Below, one piece after another: positions 43,631 to 52,324 of a DNA stretch of 64,000 nt (the first letter of the stretch is position 1; the number at the start of each line of letters is the position of its first letter). The stretch covers positions 310,001-374,000 of the forward strand of contig CAVZQT010000004.1 of NCBI GenBank assembly GCA_963777435.1. The letters are read 5' to 3'. The notes below the pieces were generated by a model. That model was not told where the DNA came from. It made no database searches and saw only the letters and a list, made by a program, of their open reading frames with translations. The DNA is from AP-15 sp963777435 (GTDB lineage Bacteria; Pseudomonadota; Alphaproteobacteria; ATCC43930; CGMCC-115725). The position numbers were made by a program, and so were the translations under genes.

Positions 43631-44836
43631 ATGACCAAGCCCGTTCTGCCTGCCGACCTCGCCGACACCGTCTCGCCCGCCACCCTGTTGGTGCGCGGCG
43701 GCTCCGCCCGCAGTTCGTATGACGAGACCTGTGAGGCATTGTTCATGACGTCCGGCTTTGTCTACGACGATGCCGCCGCCGCCGAAGCCGCCTTCGCGCA
43801 AGACGGGTCGCGCTATGTCTATTCACGCTACCGCAACCCGACGGTCGCGATGTTCGAGGAGCGGTTGCGGCTGATCGAGGGTGCGGAGGCGTGCCGGGCA
43901 ACCGGCAGCGGGATGGCGGCGGTCTTCGCGGCATTATTGTGCCGGCTGCGCGCCGGGCAACGCGTGGTATCGAGCCGCGCGTTGTTCGGTTCGTGCCATT
44001 ACATCGTCTCGGAATTATTGCCGCGCTGGGGTATCGAGACCGTGCTGGTCGACGGCCGCGATCTCAACGCCTGGGAGACCGCGTTGGCCGGCGGTGCGGC
44101 GGCGGCGTTTTGCGAAAGCCCCTCCAACCCGGCGATGGAGATCGTCGATCTTGCCGAGGTGGCGCGGCTGACCCATCGCGCCGGCGGGCTGTTGATCGTA
44201 GATAATGTGTTCGCCACGCCGCTGTTGCAAAGGCCGATGGCCCTCGGCGCCGATGTCGTCGTTTATTCTGCGACCAAGCACATTGATGGCCAGGGGCGCT
44301 GTTTGGGTGGTGCCATCCTGGCATCCGAAAAATTCATCAAGGACGATCTCGGGTTATTCTACCGCCACACCGGACCGTCCTTGAGCCCGTTCAACGCCTG
44401 GCTGTTGCTAAAGGGTCTCGAAACCCTCGAATTGCGGGTCGAACGGCAATGCCGCTCCGCCGCCGCGATCGCCGATTTTCTCGAGTCGCATCCGAAAATT
44501 ACTCGGGTTATCTACCCGGGACTACCGAGCCACCCGCAGTACGAACTGGCGCGGCGTCAGATGAAAGCCGGCGGCAGCCTGGTGTCGTTCGACATCGCCG
44601 GCGACAAGGACAGCTGCTTTCGCTTTCTGAATGCTCTGCGGCTCGTCGATATCTCGAACAATCTCGGCGACTCGAAAAGTCTGATCACCCATCCCGCGAC
44701 GACAACACATTCGAGGCTCAAGCCCCAGGCGCGCGCCGAGCGCGGCATCAGCGATATGCTGGTGCGGCTTTCGGCGGGGCTCGAAGGTGAGACCGACCTG
44801 ATCGCCGATCTCGGCCAGGCGCTCGATCAGGTATGA
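43631..44836 (+). CDS. metZ: O-succinylhomoserine sulfhydrylase
   Basis: 401-aa PLP enzyme of the Cys/Met-metabolism family that makes homocysteine from O-succinylhomoserine and sulfide. Start at MTKPVLPADL with GGAG 11 bases upstream; a longer frame begins inside the leader. The PLP lysine is K216 in VVYSATKHIDGQGRCLGG; EEACRATGSGMAAVFA is the cofactor phosphate region and SRYRNPTVAMFEERL is typical of MetZ. Regulated in all probability by the SAM-II riboswitch in its leader. Confidence 0.93.
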   Translation: MTKPVLPADLADTVSPATLLVRGGSARSSYDETCEALFMTSGFVYDDAAAAEAAFAQDGSRYVYSRYRNPTVAMFEERLRLIEGAEACRATGSGMAAVFAALLCRLRAGQRVVSSRALFGSCHYIVSELLPRWGIETVLVDGRDLNAWETALAGGAAAAFCESPSNPAMEIVDLAEVARLTHRAGGLLIVDNVFATPLLQRPMALGADVVVYSATKHIDGQGRCLGGAILASEKFIKDDLGLFYRHTGPSLSPFNAWLLLKGLETLELRVERQCRSAAAIADFLESHPKITRVIYPGLPSHPQYELARRQMKAGGSLVSFDIAGDKDSCFRFLNALRLVDISNNLGDSKSLITHPATTTHSRLKPQARAERGISDMLVRLSAGLEGETDLIADLGQALDQV

Positions 44837-44892
44837 AGGGGCTATTCCGCCGGCCGGCCCGGCAGGACACCGGGCCGGGGCGGGGCAGGTGC

Positions 44893-45723
44893 TTAGTTCG
44901 GGTGGAAGACGAGGGTGCGCAACTCGATGCTTTCGCGCGGGAACGCGTCGGGCGGGGTTGTCGGGTCGGTAAATGAGGTATGCGGCATAAAGCGTGCGCG
45001 CCCGTCGGTCTTGGTGTCGGCAATCTTTAGCAACAGCGCTTCGTCGCGCTGCATCTCCGGCACGTAGTACCATTGATGCGCCGGGTTCCAAGTGACCGAA
45101 TAGGTCTCGCCGACCCGATCGCGATAGACGAGGTCGGAGGACACCAGATCCTCGAAAGCCACGGTGCGCGCATCGCAGACCGCGAGCGGCGCATCCTGCA
45201 GCGGCCCGCGGATCGGGCGCCAGAGATTGATCACCTGGACACGGCCCTTCAGCAATTCCTCGGCCTCGTCCGGCAATAAGTCGCGGACCCGTTGCGGGCC
45301 GGAGCGGGCCGTGTGGTCGACATGGACGCGAGTTGCCGGCTGTCGCGGTCCGCCGGCCGCACGGTCGATATGTCCCGGCACGCGGCGGCGCTGCAGATGG
45401 TCAAAGATGTAGACGCGGCTGGCGCCGGTGGCCTCGGCGATAAACCGCTCGGCTTCGGGATAATAGACCCGCCGCACCTCGTCATCGTCCCAGAAGTCCT
45501 TGACCGCGCTTTTTTGCTCGACCAAGGCAAAGCCTTGCCGGTCGAGTTCGATTTCCGAAGTGATCGGCCGCAGGCTGTGGATATGCACCTTGTGCGGATC
45601 GGCCGTCATGTTTGAGCGGAATTCGCCCGGTTCGGCCTCATAGGCGTAATAGCGCGGCCGCTCGGCCATCGGCTTCAAGTAATTGAGCTCGGCCTCGACA
45701 TACGGAAGTTCGGCGATCGTCAT
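44893..45723 (-). CDS. CmcJ/NvfI-like oxygenase
   Basis: 276 aa, matching the CmcJ/NvfI (AsaB-like) family of putative Fe(II)/2OG-type hydroxylases. The pattern AELNYLKPMAERPRYYAYE near the start, RVHVDHTARSGPQRVRDLLPDEAEELLKGR (VHVDHT is a plausible metal site) and VQVINLWRPIRGPLQDAPLAVCD are family blocks, and the C-terminal WYYVPEMQRDEALLLKIADTK is typical. Members modify cephamycins and fungal meroterpenoids, but bacterial homologues without a biosynthetic cluster are common and of unknown role. Monocistronic here. Confidence 0.82.
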   Translation of the reverse strand: MTIAELPYVEAELNYLKPMAERPRYYAYEAEPGEFRSNMTADPHKVHIHSLRPITSEIELDRQGFALVEQKSAVKDFWDDDEVRRVYYPEAERFIAEATGASRVYIFDHLQRRRVPGHIDRAAGGPRQPATRVHVDHTARSGPQRVRDLLPDEAEELLKGRVQVINLWRPIRGPLQDAPLAVCDARTVAFEDLVSSDLVYRDRVGETYSVTWNPAHQWYYVPEMQRDEALLLKIADTKTDGRARFMPHTSFTDPTTPPDAFPRESIELRTLVFHPN

Positions 45724-45761
45724 GGTCTTTCCTCCTGGTTGGGTCGATGATGGCTTGCTTC

Positions 45762-46016
45762 TCAGAAAATAGGAAATCGGAGTTCCGGTGGCAGCCCCGG
45801 GTCGACGCGGGGCGCCTGTGCCGGCACGGCGCGCTCCAATAAGTTCGCGAGGGCGCCGCCGACGCGATGCAATCCCCGCCGCAGCCGCGATTTCTGGCGT
45901 GACTTTTTGAGGATTTGCTCGAGTTCGACGACCACCTCTCCGGCCTGCGAACCGTAGAGCGGCGTTTCCGCCTGTCGGCTCGACGCTGGTGTTCGCGTTA
46001 GTTCTTTGCTAATCAT
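45762..46016 (-). CDS. small hypothetical protein downstream of DUF1127
   Basis: 84 aa from the ATG at 46016, which overlaps the DUF1127 stop (TAATG); GGAGGG lies just upstream. The product starts MISKELTRTPASSRQ and contains a basic helix (LEQILKKSRQKSRLRRGLHRVGGALANLL) and a Pro-rich tail. No family recognised. Translationally coupled to the DUF1127 gene, so the two probably act together. Confidence 0.6.
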   Translation of the reverse strand: MISKELTRTPASSRQAETPLYGSQAGEVVVELEQILKKSRQKSRLRRGLHRVGGALANLLERAVPAQAPRVDPGLPPELRFPIF

Positions 46017-46252
46017 TATTCCCTCCAAAATGGTTTGTTGGCGAGAAACTCGGCCTCGGCGCGGCTGATGCCGATATCGGCCAGCATGCGATCATCGAGC
46101 TGAGCGAGCTGAGCGCGATCCCTGCTGCGCCGGCGCCATCGACCGAAGTTTGCGATCGCTCGGGCCGCGATATTGGTCGCCTGATGTCGGGCGAAGGCCC
46201 GTCGAGGCTCGGCGGAATGCGCCCGCGCGTCCTCGAACCGAATTGCCGTCAT
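46016..46252 (-). CDS. DUF1127 (YjiS-like) protein
   Basis: 78 aa. The Arg-rich DUF1127 motif is in the C-terminal half: WRRRSRDRAQLAQLDDRMLADIGISRAEAEFLANKPFW in parts, with the conserved LxxLDDRMLxDIGISRxE core. Short DUF1127 proteins bind RNA and affect phosphate and carbon metabolism in some Alphaproteobacteria. Divergent from the LysR gene with a 128-base spacer. Confidence 0.87.
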   Translation of the reverse strand: MTAIRFEDARAHSAEPRRAFARHQATNIAARAIANFGRWRRRSRDRAQLAQLDDRMLADIGISRAEAEFLANKPFWRE

Positions 46253-46380
46253 ATGAAAACCTCTAAACCGCTAAGCGCTTCGGCACAGTTGCTGAGCACT
46301 CTGTCACGTCTTAAATGCTAGGCTTCTCTTCGCTCTGCAAACGAGAGTTTCTCAGCACTTACTTTAGAAATCCTCATGCT

Positions 46381-47358
46381 ATGAACGATCACTTGCCGGC
46401 TCTCAGCGCGTTGCGCGCGTTCGAATCCGCCGCCCGCCATATGAGCTTTTCAAAAGCTGCCGAAGAGCTGTTTGTAACCCCGGCCGCGATCAGCCATCAG
46501 ATCCACGCATTGGAGCAGGACCTCGGGGTCCGATTGTTTCACCGGCTCAACCGGTCGATCGAATTGACCGCGTCGGCGCGGGTTTTATTGCCGGGGCTGA
46601 CCGACGCCTTTGCCGAGATCCGCGCTTCGGTCCGGCGATTGCGCGCCCACAACGACACCGGCAGTCTGACGGTAACGGCGTCGCCGTCGTTTGCGGCGAA
46701 ATGGCTGGTGTTGCGGTTGCACCGCTTTCAATCGCGCTGCGCCGAAGTCGATGTGCGGATCTCGGCGACTGACGAGGTCGTCGATCTGACCAAGGGCGAT
46801 TTCGACATCGCGATCCGCTACGGAAGCGGGCATTACCCCGGCCTCGATGTCGAATTACTATTCACCAACGAGGTGTTTCCGGCGTGTAGCCCGCAATTGC
46901 TGGCGGCCGGACGTCCTTTGCGCGTGCCCGACGATCTGCGCCACCACGCGCTGATCCATGATCAGGCGGTCGAGCGCGACCCGCTGGTGCCGACCTGGCC
47001 GATGTGGCTGAAAGCCGCCGGCGTCAAGGATGTCCCGCCCACCGCGGGTCTCAGCTTTAACAATATGAGCTTAGCGCTCGATGCGGCGATCGCCGGTCAC
47101 GGCGTGGTGCTGGCCTACAGCACAATCGCCGCCGCCGACATTGCCGCCGGGCGGCTGGTGCGGCTGTTCTCGTTGGCGCTGCCCGACCAGTTTGCTTATT
47201 ACATCGTCACCGCACCCGGTGCGCTCGAACGACCCAAAATCCGCGCCTTTCGCGACTGGCTGCGCGAGGAAGCCGCAGCGGATCGCCAGCCGGAAGCAAT
47301 CGCCCCAGACCTCTCGAGGAACGGTGAATCTTCCGCGGTTAGCCCATTGTCGAATTGA
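46381..47358 (+). CDS. LysR-family regulator, GcvA-like
   Basis: 325 aa from MNDHLPALSALRAFESAARHMSF (upstream in-frame ATG at 46315 rejected). The winged HTH is AFESAARHMSFSKAAEELFVTPAAISHQIHALEQDLGVRLFHR in parts; the effector domain has LTVTASPSFAAKWLVLRLHRF and DFDIAIRYGSGHYPGLDVELLF, the GcvA-type pattern. GcvA-like regulators often control a divergent or adjacent gene. It converges with an SDR gene (20-base overlap) and diverges from DUF1127. Confidence 0.9.
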   Translation: MNDHLPALSALRAFESAARHMSFSKAAEELFVTPAAISHQIHALEQDLGVRLFHRLNRSIELTASARVLLPGLTDAFAEIRASVRRLRAHNDTGSLTVTASPSFAAKWLVLRLHRFQSRCAEVDVRISATDEVVDLTKGDFDIAIRYGSGHYPGLDVELLFTNEVFPACSPQLLAAGRPLRVPDDLRHHALIHDQAVERDPLVPTWPMWLKAAGVKDVPPTAGLSFNNMSLALDAAIAGHGVVLAYSTIAAADIAAGRLVRLFSLALPDQFAYYIVTAPGALERPKIRAFRDWLREEAAADRQPEAIAPDLSRNGESSAVSPLSN

Positions 47359-48124
47359 AGGCGCCGCCGTCGAGCAGCAAGTTTTGCCCGACGATAAAGC
47401 CGGCGGAGGCGGAGCACAAAAAGGCGCAGGCATCGCCGAACTCGGCGGGGTCGCCGACCCGGCCAGTCGGGTTTGACTGACCGCGTTTGCCGAGCATCTC
47501 CTCGAACGAGATGTTCTGCCGGCGCGCCTCATATTCGATCCCGGAGCGCAGCCGATCGGTCAAAAACGGGCCGGGCAACAGGCCATTGATCGTAACATTA
47601 TATTTCGCGACCTGCCGCGCGAGCCCGGCGCAGAACGCTGTCAGCCCGGTGCGGGCGCCGTTGCTCATACCGAGATTGGGGATCGGCGACTTCACCGAGC
47701 CCGAGGTTATGTTGACGATGCGGCCGAATTTGCGCTCGCACATGCCATCGACTGTCGCCTTAATTAGCATGATCGGCGTCAGCATGTTGGCGTTGATCGC
47801 CTTCTGCCAATCCTCGATCGACCACTCGCGGAAATCGCCATGCGGCGGGCCGCCGCAATTGTTGACGAGAATGTCGGGGTTGGGGCAAGCGGCGAGCGCC
47901 GCGGCGCGGCCGGCTTCGGTGGAGATGTCGCCGGCTACGGCCGTCACCTTGGCGCCGGTCTCCTCGCGGATCTCTCTGGCGGTCTGCTCGAGGGTCTCGG
48001 CGGTGCGCGCGGTGATCGTCAGCTCGACCCCAGCGCGCCCGAGCGACATCGCACAGGCGCGCCCTAACCCCTTGCTTGCCGCGCAAACCAGCGCCTTGCG
48101 CCCGCGAATGCGTAGATCCAGCAT
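47339..48124 (-). CDS. SDR-family protein with an altered active site
   Basis: 261 aa from MLDLRIRGRKALVCAASKG. The Rossmann NAD(P) motif is CAASKGLGRACA (variant of TGxxxGxG) and the NNCGGPP motif follows near 90. In place of the canonical YxxxK catalytic pair there is PIPNLGMSNGARTGLTAF, where the tyrosine is Met-Ser and the lysine is Arg. This deviant SN(x)AR subgroup of SDRs is known in bacteria, and its chemistry is not settled. GGAGGG is eight bases before the ATG. Confidence 0.83.
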   Translation of the reverse strand: MLDLRIRGRKALVCAASKGLGRACAMSLGRAGVELTITARTAETLEQTAREIREETGAKVTAVAGDISTEAGRAAALAACPNPDILVNNCGGPPHGDFREWSIEDWQKAINANMLTPIMLIKATVDGMCERKFGRIVNITSGSVKSPIPNLGMSNGARTGLTAFCAGLARQVAKYNVTINGLLPGPFLTDRLRSGIEYEARRQNISFEEMLGKRGQSNPTGRVGDPAEFGDACAFLCSASAGFIVGQNLLLDGGAFNSTMG

Positions 48125-48239
48125 CTCGTCCCTCCGCTTCTGTAGAATGCCGCTCCGGCAACGGTGTACTCTGCCGGAGTGGTGTACCCTGATCGAGCGT
48201 TGCCGGCGATTGGAAAGAATGGCGTGAAAGGCGGCGGCG

Positions 48240-48455
48240 ATGAAGCTGACCCTATTTCTCGACCCCGCACCAACCGGGGTGCAGGCGAGCCTGATCGAAG
48301 AATGGGAGGACATCGGCGGAACCGCGCGCATGGACCCGATGATCCGCCATTTCGATAGCGATGAGGACGCGATCGTCTGGGGCCGCGCAATGGCGCGGCG
48401 GCGCGGGCTCGCTCAGATTTTTCTGACCGACAACCGCAAGGCCGGCCCGCCTTGA
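48240..48455 (+). CDS. small hypothetical protein
   Basis: 71 aa with ATG preceded by GAAAGG. MKLTLFLDPAPTGVQASLIEEWEDIGG is followed by a MARRRGLAQIFLTDNRKAG C-terminal stretch. No signal or membrane segment. Short and alone, between divergent SDR and a convergent lipoprotein gene; coding is plausible because of base-three periodicity and the ribosome binding site. I recognise no family. Confidence 0.45.
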   Translation: MKLTLFLDPAPTGVQASLIEEWEDIGGTARMDPMIRHFDSDEDAIVWGRAMARRRGLAQIFLTDNRKAGPP

Positions 48456-48493
48456 GCGCCGCGCAACCGGCCGCGTCCCCAGCAATGTCGTCG

Positions 48494-49069
48494 TTAATAC
48501 TGCCGGTAATACCCCGGCGGCGGCGCATTGTAACCTGGCGGCGGCCCGTAACCCGCTGGTGGCGAGTTATATCCGGGCGGTGGGCCGTAGCCCGCACCTG
48601 AGTATGGTGGCGCACCTGGCGGCGGCGCGAACCCTGGCACCTGATTGCCATGCGCCTGCATGCATGCGCCGTACATGACGTCGTATTGTTGCTGCAGCGA
48701 CATTTGGGCGTAGGCCGATTGGCTGCCGCCTATCGCGGTGCCGACGACCGCCCCGGAAGCCGCACCAACTCCGGCGCCGTAGCCGGCCCCGCGCCAGCTG
48801 CCGGCGCCAACGGCAGCGCCGAGCCCGGCGCCAAGCGCGGTGCCGATGAGCGCGCTGCCGACGGCTTGGTTGTTGGCGGCAGCCGCGGCCGGAGCGGTTT
48901 GCGAGGCGGCGTATTGCGCGCAGTAGTTCTGGTCGGCGGCGAAGGCGTCGAACGACTTGCCCGGGCCCGGAGCGACCGGGATCGTCGGGCCAGGCGGGGT
49001 CTGAACGCATGCCGCCAAGCCGGCGACCAGCGCGAGGGCGCCGACGGCACGGGGATCGATACGCTTCAT
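48494..49069 (-). CDS. glycine-zipper lipoprotein with PPGYN repeats
   Basis: 191 aa from MKRIDPRAVGALALVAGLAACVQ (lipobox LAAC, Cys21). A glycine-zipper segment (GSALIGTALGAGLGAAVGAGSWRGAGYGAGVGAASGAVVG in parts, about 70-110) suggests membrane insertion. A C-terminal tail with four to five GPPPGYNSPPA-like repeats follows. Start set by AGGA upstream. It resembles outer-membrane lipoproteins of the YMGG or Rick_17kDa type; the role is probably envelope integrity. Confidence 0.8.
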   Translation of the reverse strand: MKRIDPRAVGALALVAGLAACVQTPPGPTIPVAPGPGKSFDAFAADQNYCAQYAASQTAPAAAAANNQAVGSALIGTALGAGLGAAVGAGSWRGAGYGAGVGAASGAVVGTAIGGSQSAYAQMSLQQQYDVMYGACMQAHGNQVPGFAPPPGAPPYSGAGYGPPPGYNSPPAGYGPPPGYNAPPPGYYRQY

Positions 49070-49203
49070 ATGATGTCCTGTTCGATTGACGCAGCGCGAT
49101 CTTGCGGTCCCGGAATAGTGCCGATCAAAGGATAAGAAAAGTCTCGCGGATTGCGAACCGTCTTGTAGGCTACGGATCGGCAGCCGCCTCAATCGGCAGC
49201 CGT

Positions 49204-50220
49204 TCAGTCGGCAAATTCCGGCATCACTTCGCGGGCGAAGGTACGCAGCGCCGATAGCGATCCGCCGACATCGATCACCATGACATATTCGACACCGCCC
49301 GCCTGCAGCCGCTTCAGCCGGTCGACAATCTCGTCGGGCGGGCCGATTAGCGCATCGGTTTCGGTCGCGCGGCGCATCTCTTCGGGCGACATCGCCCGCC
49401 GCGGCCGGCCGAGAACCAACAAATCACCGGTCGGCGACAATGATAATTGCTGGACGTTGCGCATAAAGGTTGCGCGCAGTTCGTGCGCGGCTTCTCGTTC
49501 GGCCGGTGTCGTCGCGATGTGCAAGGCGCGGGTCAGGCCGACGCTCATCGGGTCGAAAGTGCGGCCCTGGGCTTCGACCGCCTTGCGGTAAATCCCGATA
49601 TTTTCCGCGACCAGTTCGGGGCTGCCGGCTTGGCCCAACAGCAGGTTGAACCCGCCCTCGGCGGCCTTGCGGATCGAGGGTGCGCTTTGCGCGCCGATCC
49701 ATAACGGGGGATGCGGCTTTTGCACCGGCGCCGGCTCGATGATGATGTCTTCGTAATGCCAGCGCCTGCCCTGATGTGAAAAGCGCCCCTTCGAGGTCCA
49801 GGCCGTGCGCAGGAAATCGACCCCCTCGTCATAGCGCTCGGCCGCTTCTTCCATCGGAATGCAGAAGCCGTGGAATTCGCCCCAGCGATAGCCCTTGCCG
49901 ATGCCGAGATCGAGCCGCCCGTTCGATAACAGGTCCAATGTCGCCGCCTGTTCGGCGAGCAGAGCCGGGTTGTGCCATGGCAGCACCAGGACCGCCGTGC
50001 CAAGCCGGATGCGCGTCGTCTTGGCTGCGAGATAGGTTAGAAAATTTAACGTCGCCGAAATTTGCCCGAACCCGGTGAAATGGTGTTCGACCAGAAACAC
50101 GCTGTGAAAACCCAGCGCTTCGGCTTCGCAGATATAATCGACATAATCGGTATAGATCTGGCTGTCGCTCGCCTGCTCGCCGATTTCGGTCCGCGCTCCG
50201 CCGAACAATCCGAAACGCAT
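49204..50220 (-). CDS. LLM-class flavin-dependent oxidoreductase
   Basis: 338 aa. RFGLFGGARTEIGEQASDSQIYTDYVDYI is followed by VFLVEHHFTGFGQ (the EHH motif near 45) and LTYLAAKTTRIRLGTAVLVLPWHNPALLAEQAATLDLLSNGRLDLGIGKGYRW in parts, the classical LLM core. QKPHPPLWIGAQS is in the C-terminal half. Closest in style to the limonene-monooxygenase-like or nitrilotriacetate-type LLM proteins, but the substrate is not assignable. It is 49 bases after an aldo-keto reductase gene on the same strand. Confidence 0.87.
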   Translation of the reverse strand: MRFGLFGGARTEIGEQASDSQIYTDYVDYICEAEALGFHSVFLVEHHFTGFGQISATLNFLTYLAAKTTRIRLGTAVLVLPWHNPALLAEQAATLDLLSNGRLDLGIGKGYRWGEFHGFCIPMEEAAERYDEGVDFLRTAWTSKGRFSHQGRRWHYEDIIIEPAPVQKPHPPLWIGAQSAPSIRKAAEGGFNLLLGQAGSPELVAENIGIYRKAVEAQGRTFDPMSVGLTRALHIATTPAEREAAHELRATFMRNVQQLSLSPTGDLLVLGRPRRAMSPEEMRRATETDALIGPPDEIVDRLKRLQAGGVEYVMVIDVGGSLSALRTFAREVMPEFAD

Positions 50221-50268
50221 TGTTTGGTCCTTTCAGATCTTGCGCCGTTATCGCGTCGGGGCCGACGC

Positions 50269-51249
50269 TCAAATCCCCAGGGTGCGCGCATAGGCTTCGG
50301 GATAGCGCGGGCCCGCGGCCGCACCCGGCCGGAAGATCTCGTCGAGCGCCTCTAATGTTGCCGCCGAAAGCGCGATGTCGGCTGCGGCGGCGTTTTCGTC
50401 GAGCCGGTGGCGGTGGCTCGTTCCAGGGATCGGCACGATGAAATCGCCGCGGGACAATACCCAGGCGATCGCCAGCTGCGCCGGCGTGCAGCGCTCGGCT
50501 GCCGCCAACCGCCGCAACTCGCCGACGAGGTCGAGGTTGCGCCGCAAATTCTCGCCGGCAAAGCGCGGCATGTTGCGCCGCGCGTCGCTGACCCCGAGAT
50601 CGTCGGCGGCGTTGACCATCCCGGTCAGAAAGCCGCGCCCAAGCGGGCTGTAGGCGACAAAGCCGATGCCGAGCTGTCGGCACAATGGCAGGATCGTCTC
50701 CTCGACATCGCGCGACCACAGCGAATATTCGATTTGGACGGCACTCATCGGATGGACCGCATGAGCGCGTCGGATCGTGTCTGCCCCGGCTTCCGAGATA
50801 CCCAGAAACCGGACCTTGCCGGCGCTCACCAAATCGCTCATGGCGCCGACCGTCTCCTCGATCGGCACCCGAGGATCGACCCGGTGGATATAATAGAGGT
50901 CGATCACATCGGTCCCGAGCCGCGCCAGGCTCTCGTCGCAGGCCCGCCGCACATAGTCGGGGTTGCCCTCGCCAGCGGCCGAGCCGTCGGGATTGCGCCC
51001 AATATTGCCGAACTTGGTGGCGACCACGTAGCGGTCGCGCCGCCCCTTGAGCACGCGCGCGATCAGTTCTTCGTTGCGGCCCTTGCCATAGGCGTCGGAG
51101 GTGTCGAGCATATCGACGCCGAGTTCGGCGGCGCGCTCGAGGGTTGCGATTGCCTCGGCGGGATCGGGCTCGGCGTAGAACGGCGTCATTGTGGCGCAGC
51201 CGAGGCCGATCGCGGCCACGTCCAAATCTCCGAGCTTCCGGCGCTGCAT
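50269..51249 (-). CDS. aldo/keto reductase
   Basis: 326 aa TIM-barrel NADPH-dependent reductase. The catalytic tetrad is visible: Asp of GVDMLDTSDAYGKG, Tyr of the same strand (DAYG), Lys of VVATKFGN and His of YYIHRVD. NADPH-binding is in FVAYSPLGRGFLTG and IPGTSHRHRLDEN near the C-terminus. Close to the YakC/Tas-like AKR group. Substrate unknown. ATG with GGAAGG upstream. Confidence 0.9.
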   Translation of the reverse strand: MQRRKLGDLDVAAIGLGCATMTPFYAEPDPAEAIATLERAAELGVDMLDTSDAYGKGRNEELIARVLKGRRDRYVVATKFGNIGRNPDGSAAGEGNPDYVRRACDESLARLGTDVIDLYYIHRVDPRVPIEETVGAMSDLVSAGKVRFLGISEAGADTIRRAHAVHPMSAVQIEYSLWSRDVEETILPLCRQLGIGFVAYSPLGRGFLTGMVNAADDLGVSDARRNMPRFAGENLRRNLDLVGELRRLAAAERCTPAQLAIAWVLSRGDFIVPIPGTSHRHRLDENAAAADIALSAATLEALDEIFRPGAAAGPRYPEAYARTLGI

Positions 51250-51327
51250 CTGCTTCCTTCCAATGGGGCCATCGCTGACAAGAGCGCGTCATCCTAACGC
51301 GCCCCGTCGCCGTTCTAACAACAATGC

Positions 51328-52272
51328 ATGGAGCAATCAGCAGCATTCCCGACGATGACAGTTTTGCTGCGGCACATTAATCTTCCGCCGATGGATGGCG
51401 AGATCGCCTGCGGGATACTCGAAATACAACGGCCGACAGCGAACCGGCTGCCGTTAATTCTCGCCTCGCCGCACAGCGGGTCGGTCTACCCCGCTGATTT
51501 TGTTGCTGCTTCGCGGCTCGACCCGCTGGCATTGCGGCGCTCCGAAGACAGTTTTGTCGATGAATTGTTCGGCGCAGCACCAAGTCTCGGTGCGCCGCTA
51601 TTGTCGGCGCGGTTTCCGCGCGCCTATCTCGATGTCAATCGCGAAGCCTATGAGCTCGACCCGGCAATGTTTGCTGACGCGTTGCCAGGCTTTGTCAATA
51701 CCGCTTCGCCGCGGGTGCGGATGGGTCTCGGCACGATCGCCCGCATCGTCGCCAGCGGCGAAGAGATCTACGCCGGCAAATTGCGCTTTACCGAGGCGCA
51801 GCGGCGGATCGACGAGCTCTATCATCCCTACCACCAGGCGCTCCGTCGGTTAATTGACGAGGCCGAGGCATTGTTTGGCGGCTATCTGTTGGTCGATTGT
51901 CATTCGATGCCGTCGGCCGCCGGCTCGATGTGCGGCTCAGGGGGTGCTGACATTGTTCTTGGCGATTGCCACGGCACCGCCTGCGCGCCGGCGATCCTGC
52001 AAGCCGCCCGCCGCTTTTTTGCCTGCCGCGGGTTCTCGGTCGCGATCAACACGCCCTATGCCGGCGGGTTTACGACCGAGCATTACGGCGATCCCCGCAG
52101 CCGCCGGCACGCCTTGCAGGTCGAGATCAACCGCGCGCTTTACATGGACGAGCGCCATTATCAGCGAAAGCCGCGCTTTGCCAGGCTGGCGGCGGAACTG
52201 ACGGAACTTGTGCGCGAGCTTGGCCAAATCGCCGAAGAATGTCTTTTCGATCGGCTGAACCCGGGAGATTGA
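51328..52272 (+). CDS. N-formylglutamate amidohydrolase
   Basis: 314 aa from ATG 51328 (a second ATG at 51355 is possible). HutG-type hydrolase (FGase family) that removes the formyl group from N-formyl-L-glutamate in the histidine-degradation route. Family blocks: LPLILASPHSGSVYP (with the SPHSG metal-binding His), SEDSFVDELF, DVNREAYELDP, LLVDCHSMPS and INTPYAGGFTTEHYG, then HALQVEINRALYMDE. All zinc-site residues appear present. Followed 52 bases later by phhA, so both are linked to aromatic or imidazole amino acid breakdown. A second member runs off the end at 63579. Confidence 0.88.
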   Translation: MEQSAAFPTMTVLLRHINLPPMDGEIACGILEIQRPTANRLPLILASPHSGSVYPADFVAASRLDPLALRRSEDSFVDELFGAAPSLGAPLLSARFPRAYLDVNREAYELDPAMFADALPGFVNTASPRVRMGLGTIARIVASGEEIYAGKLRFTEAQRRIDELYHPYHQALRRLIDEAEALFGGYLLVDCHSMPSAAGSMCGSGGADIVLGDCHGTACAPAILQAARRFFACRGFSVAINTPYAGGFTTEHYGDPRSRRHALQVEINRALYMDERHYQRKPRFARLAAELTELVRELGQIAEECLFDRLNPGD

Positions 52273-52324
52273 CCCGCCGCTCCGCCATCCTCACCTAGAG
52301 AACAGAACGGGTGCGGAGCGGTCG

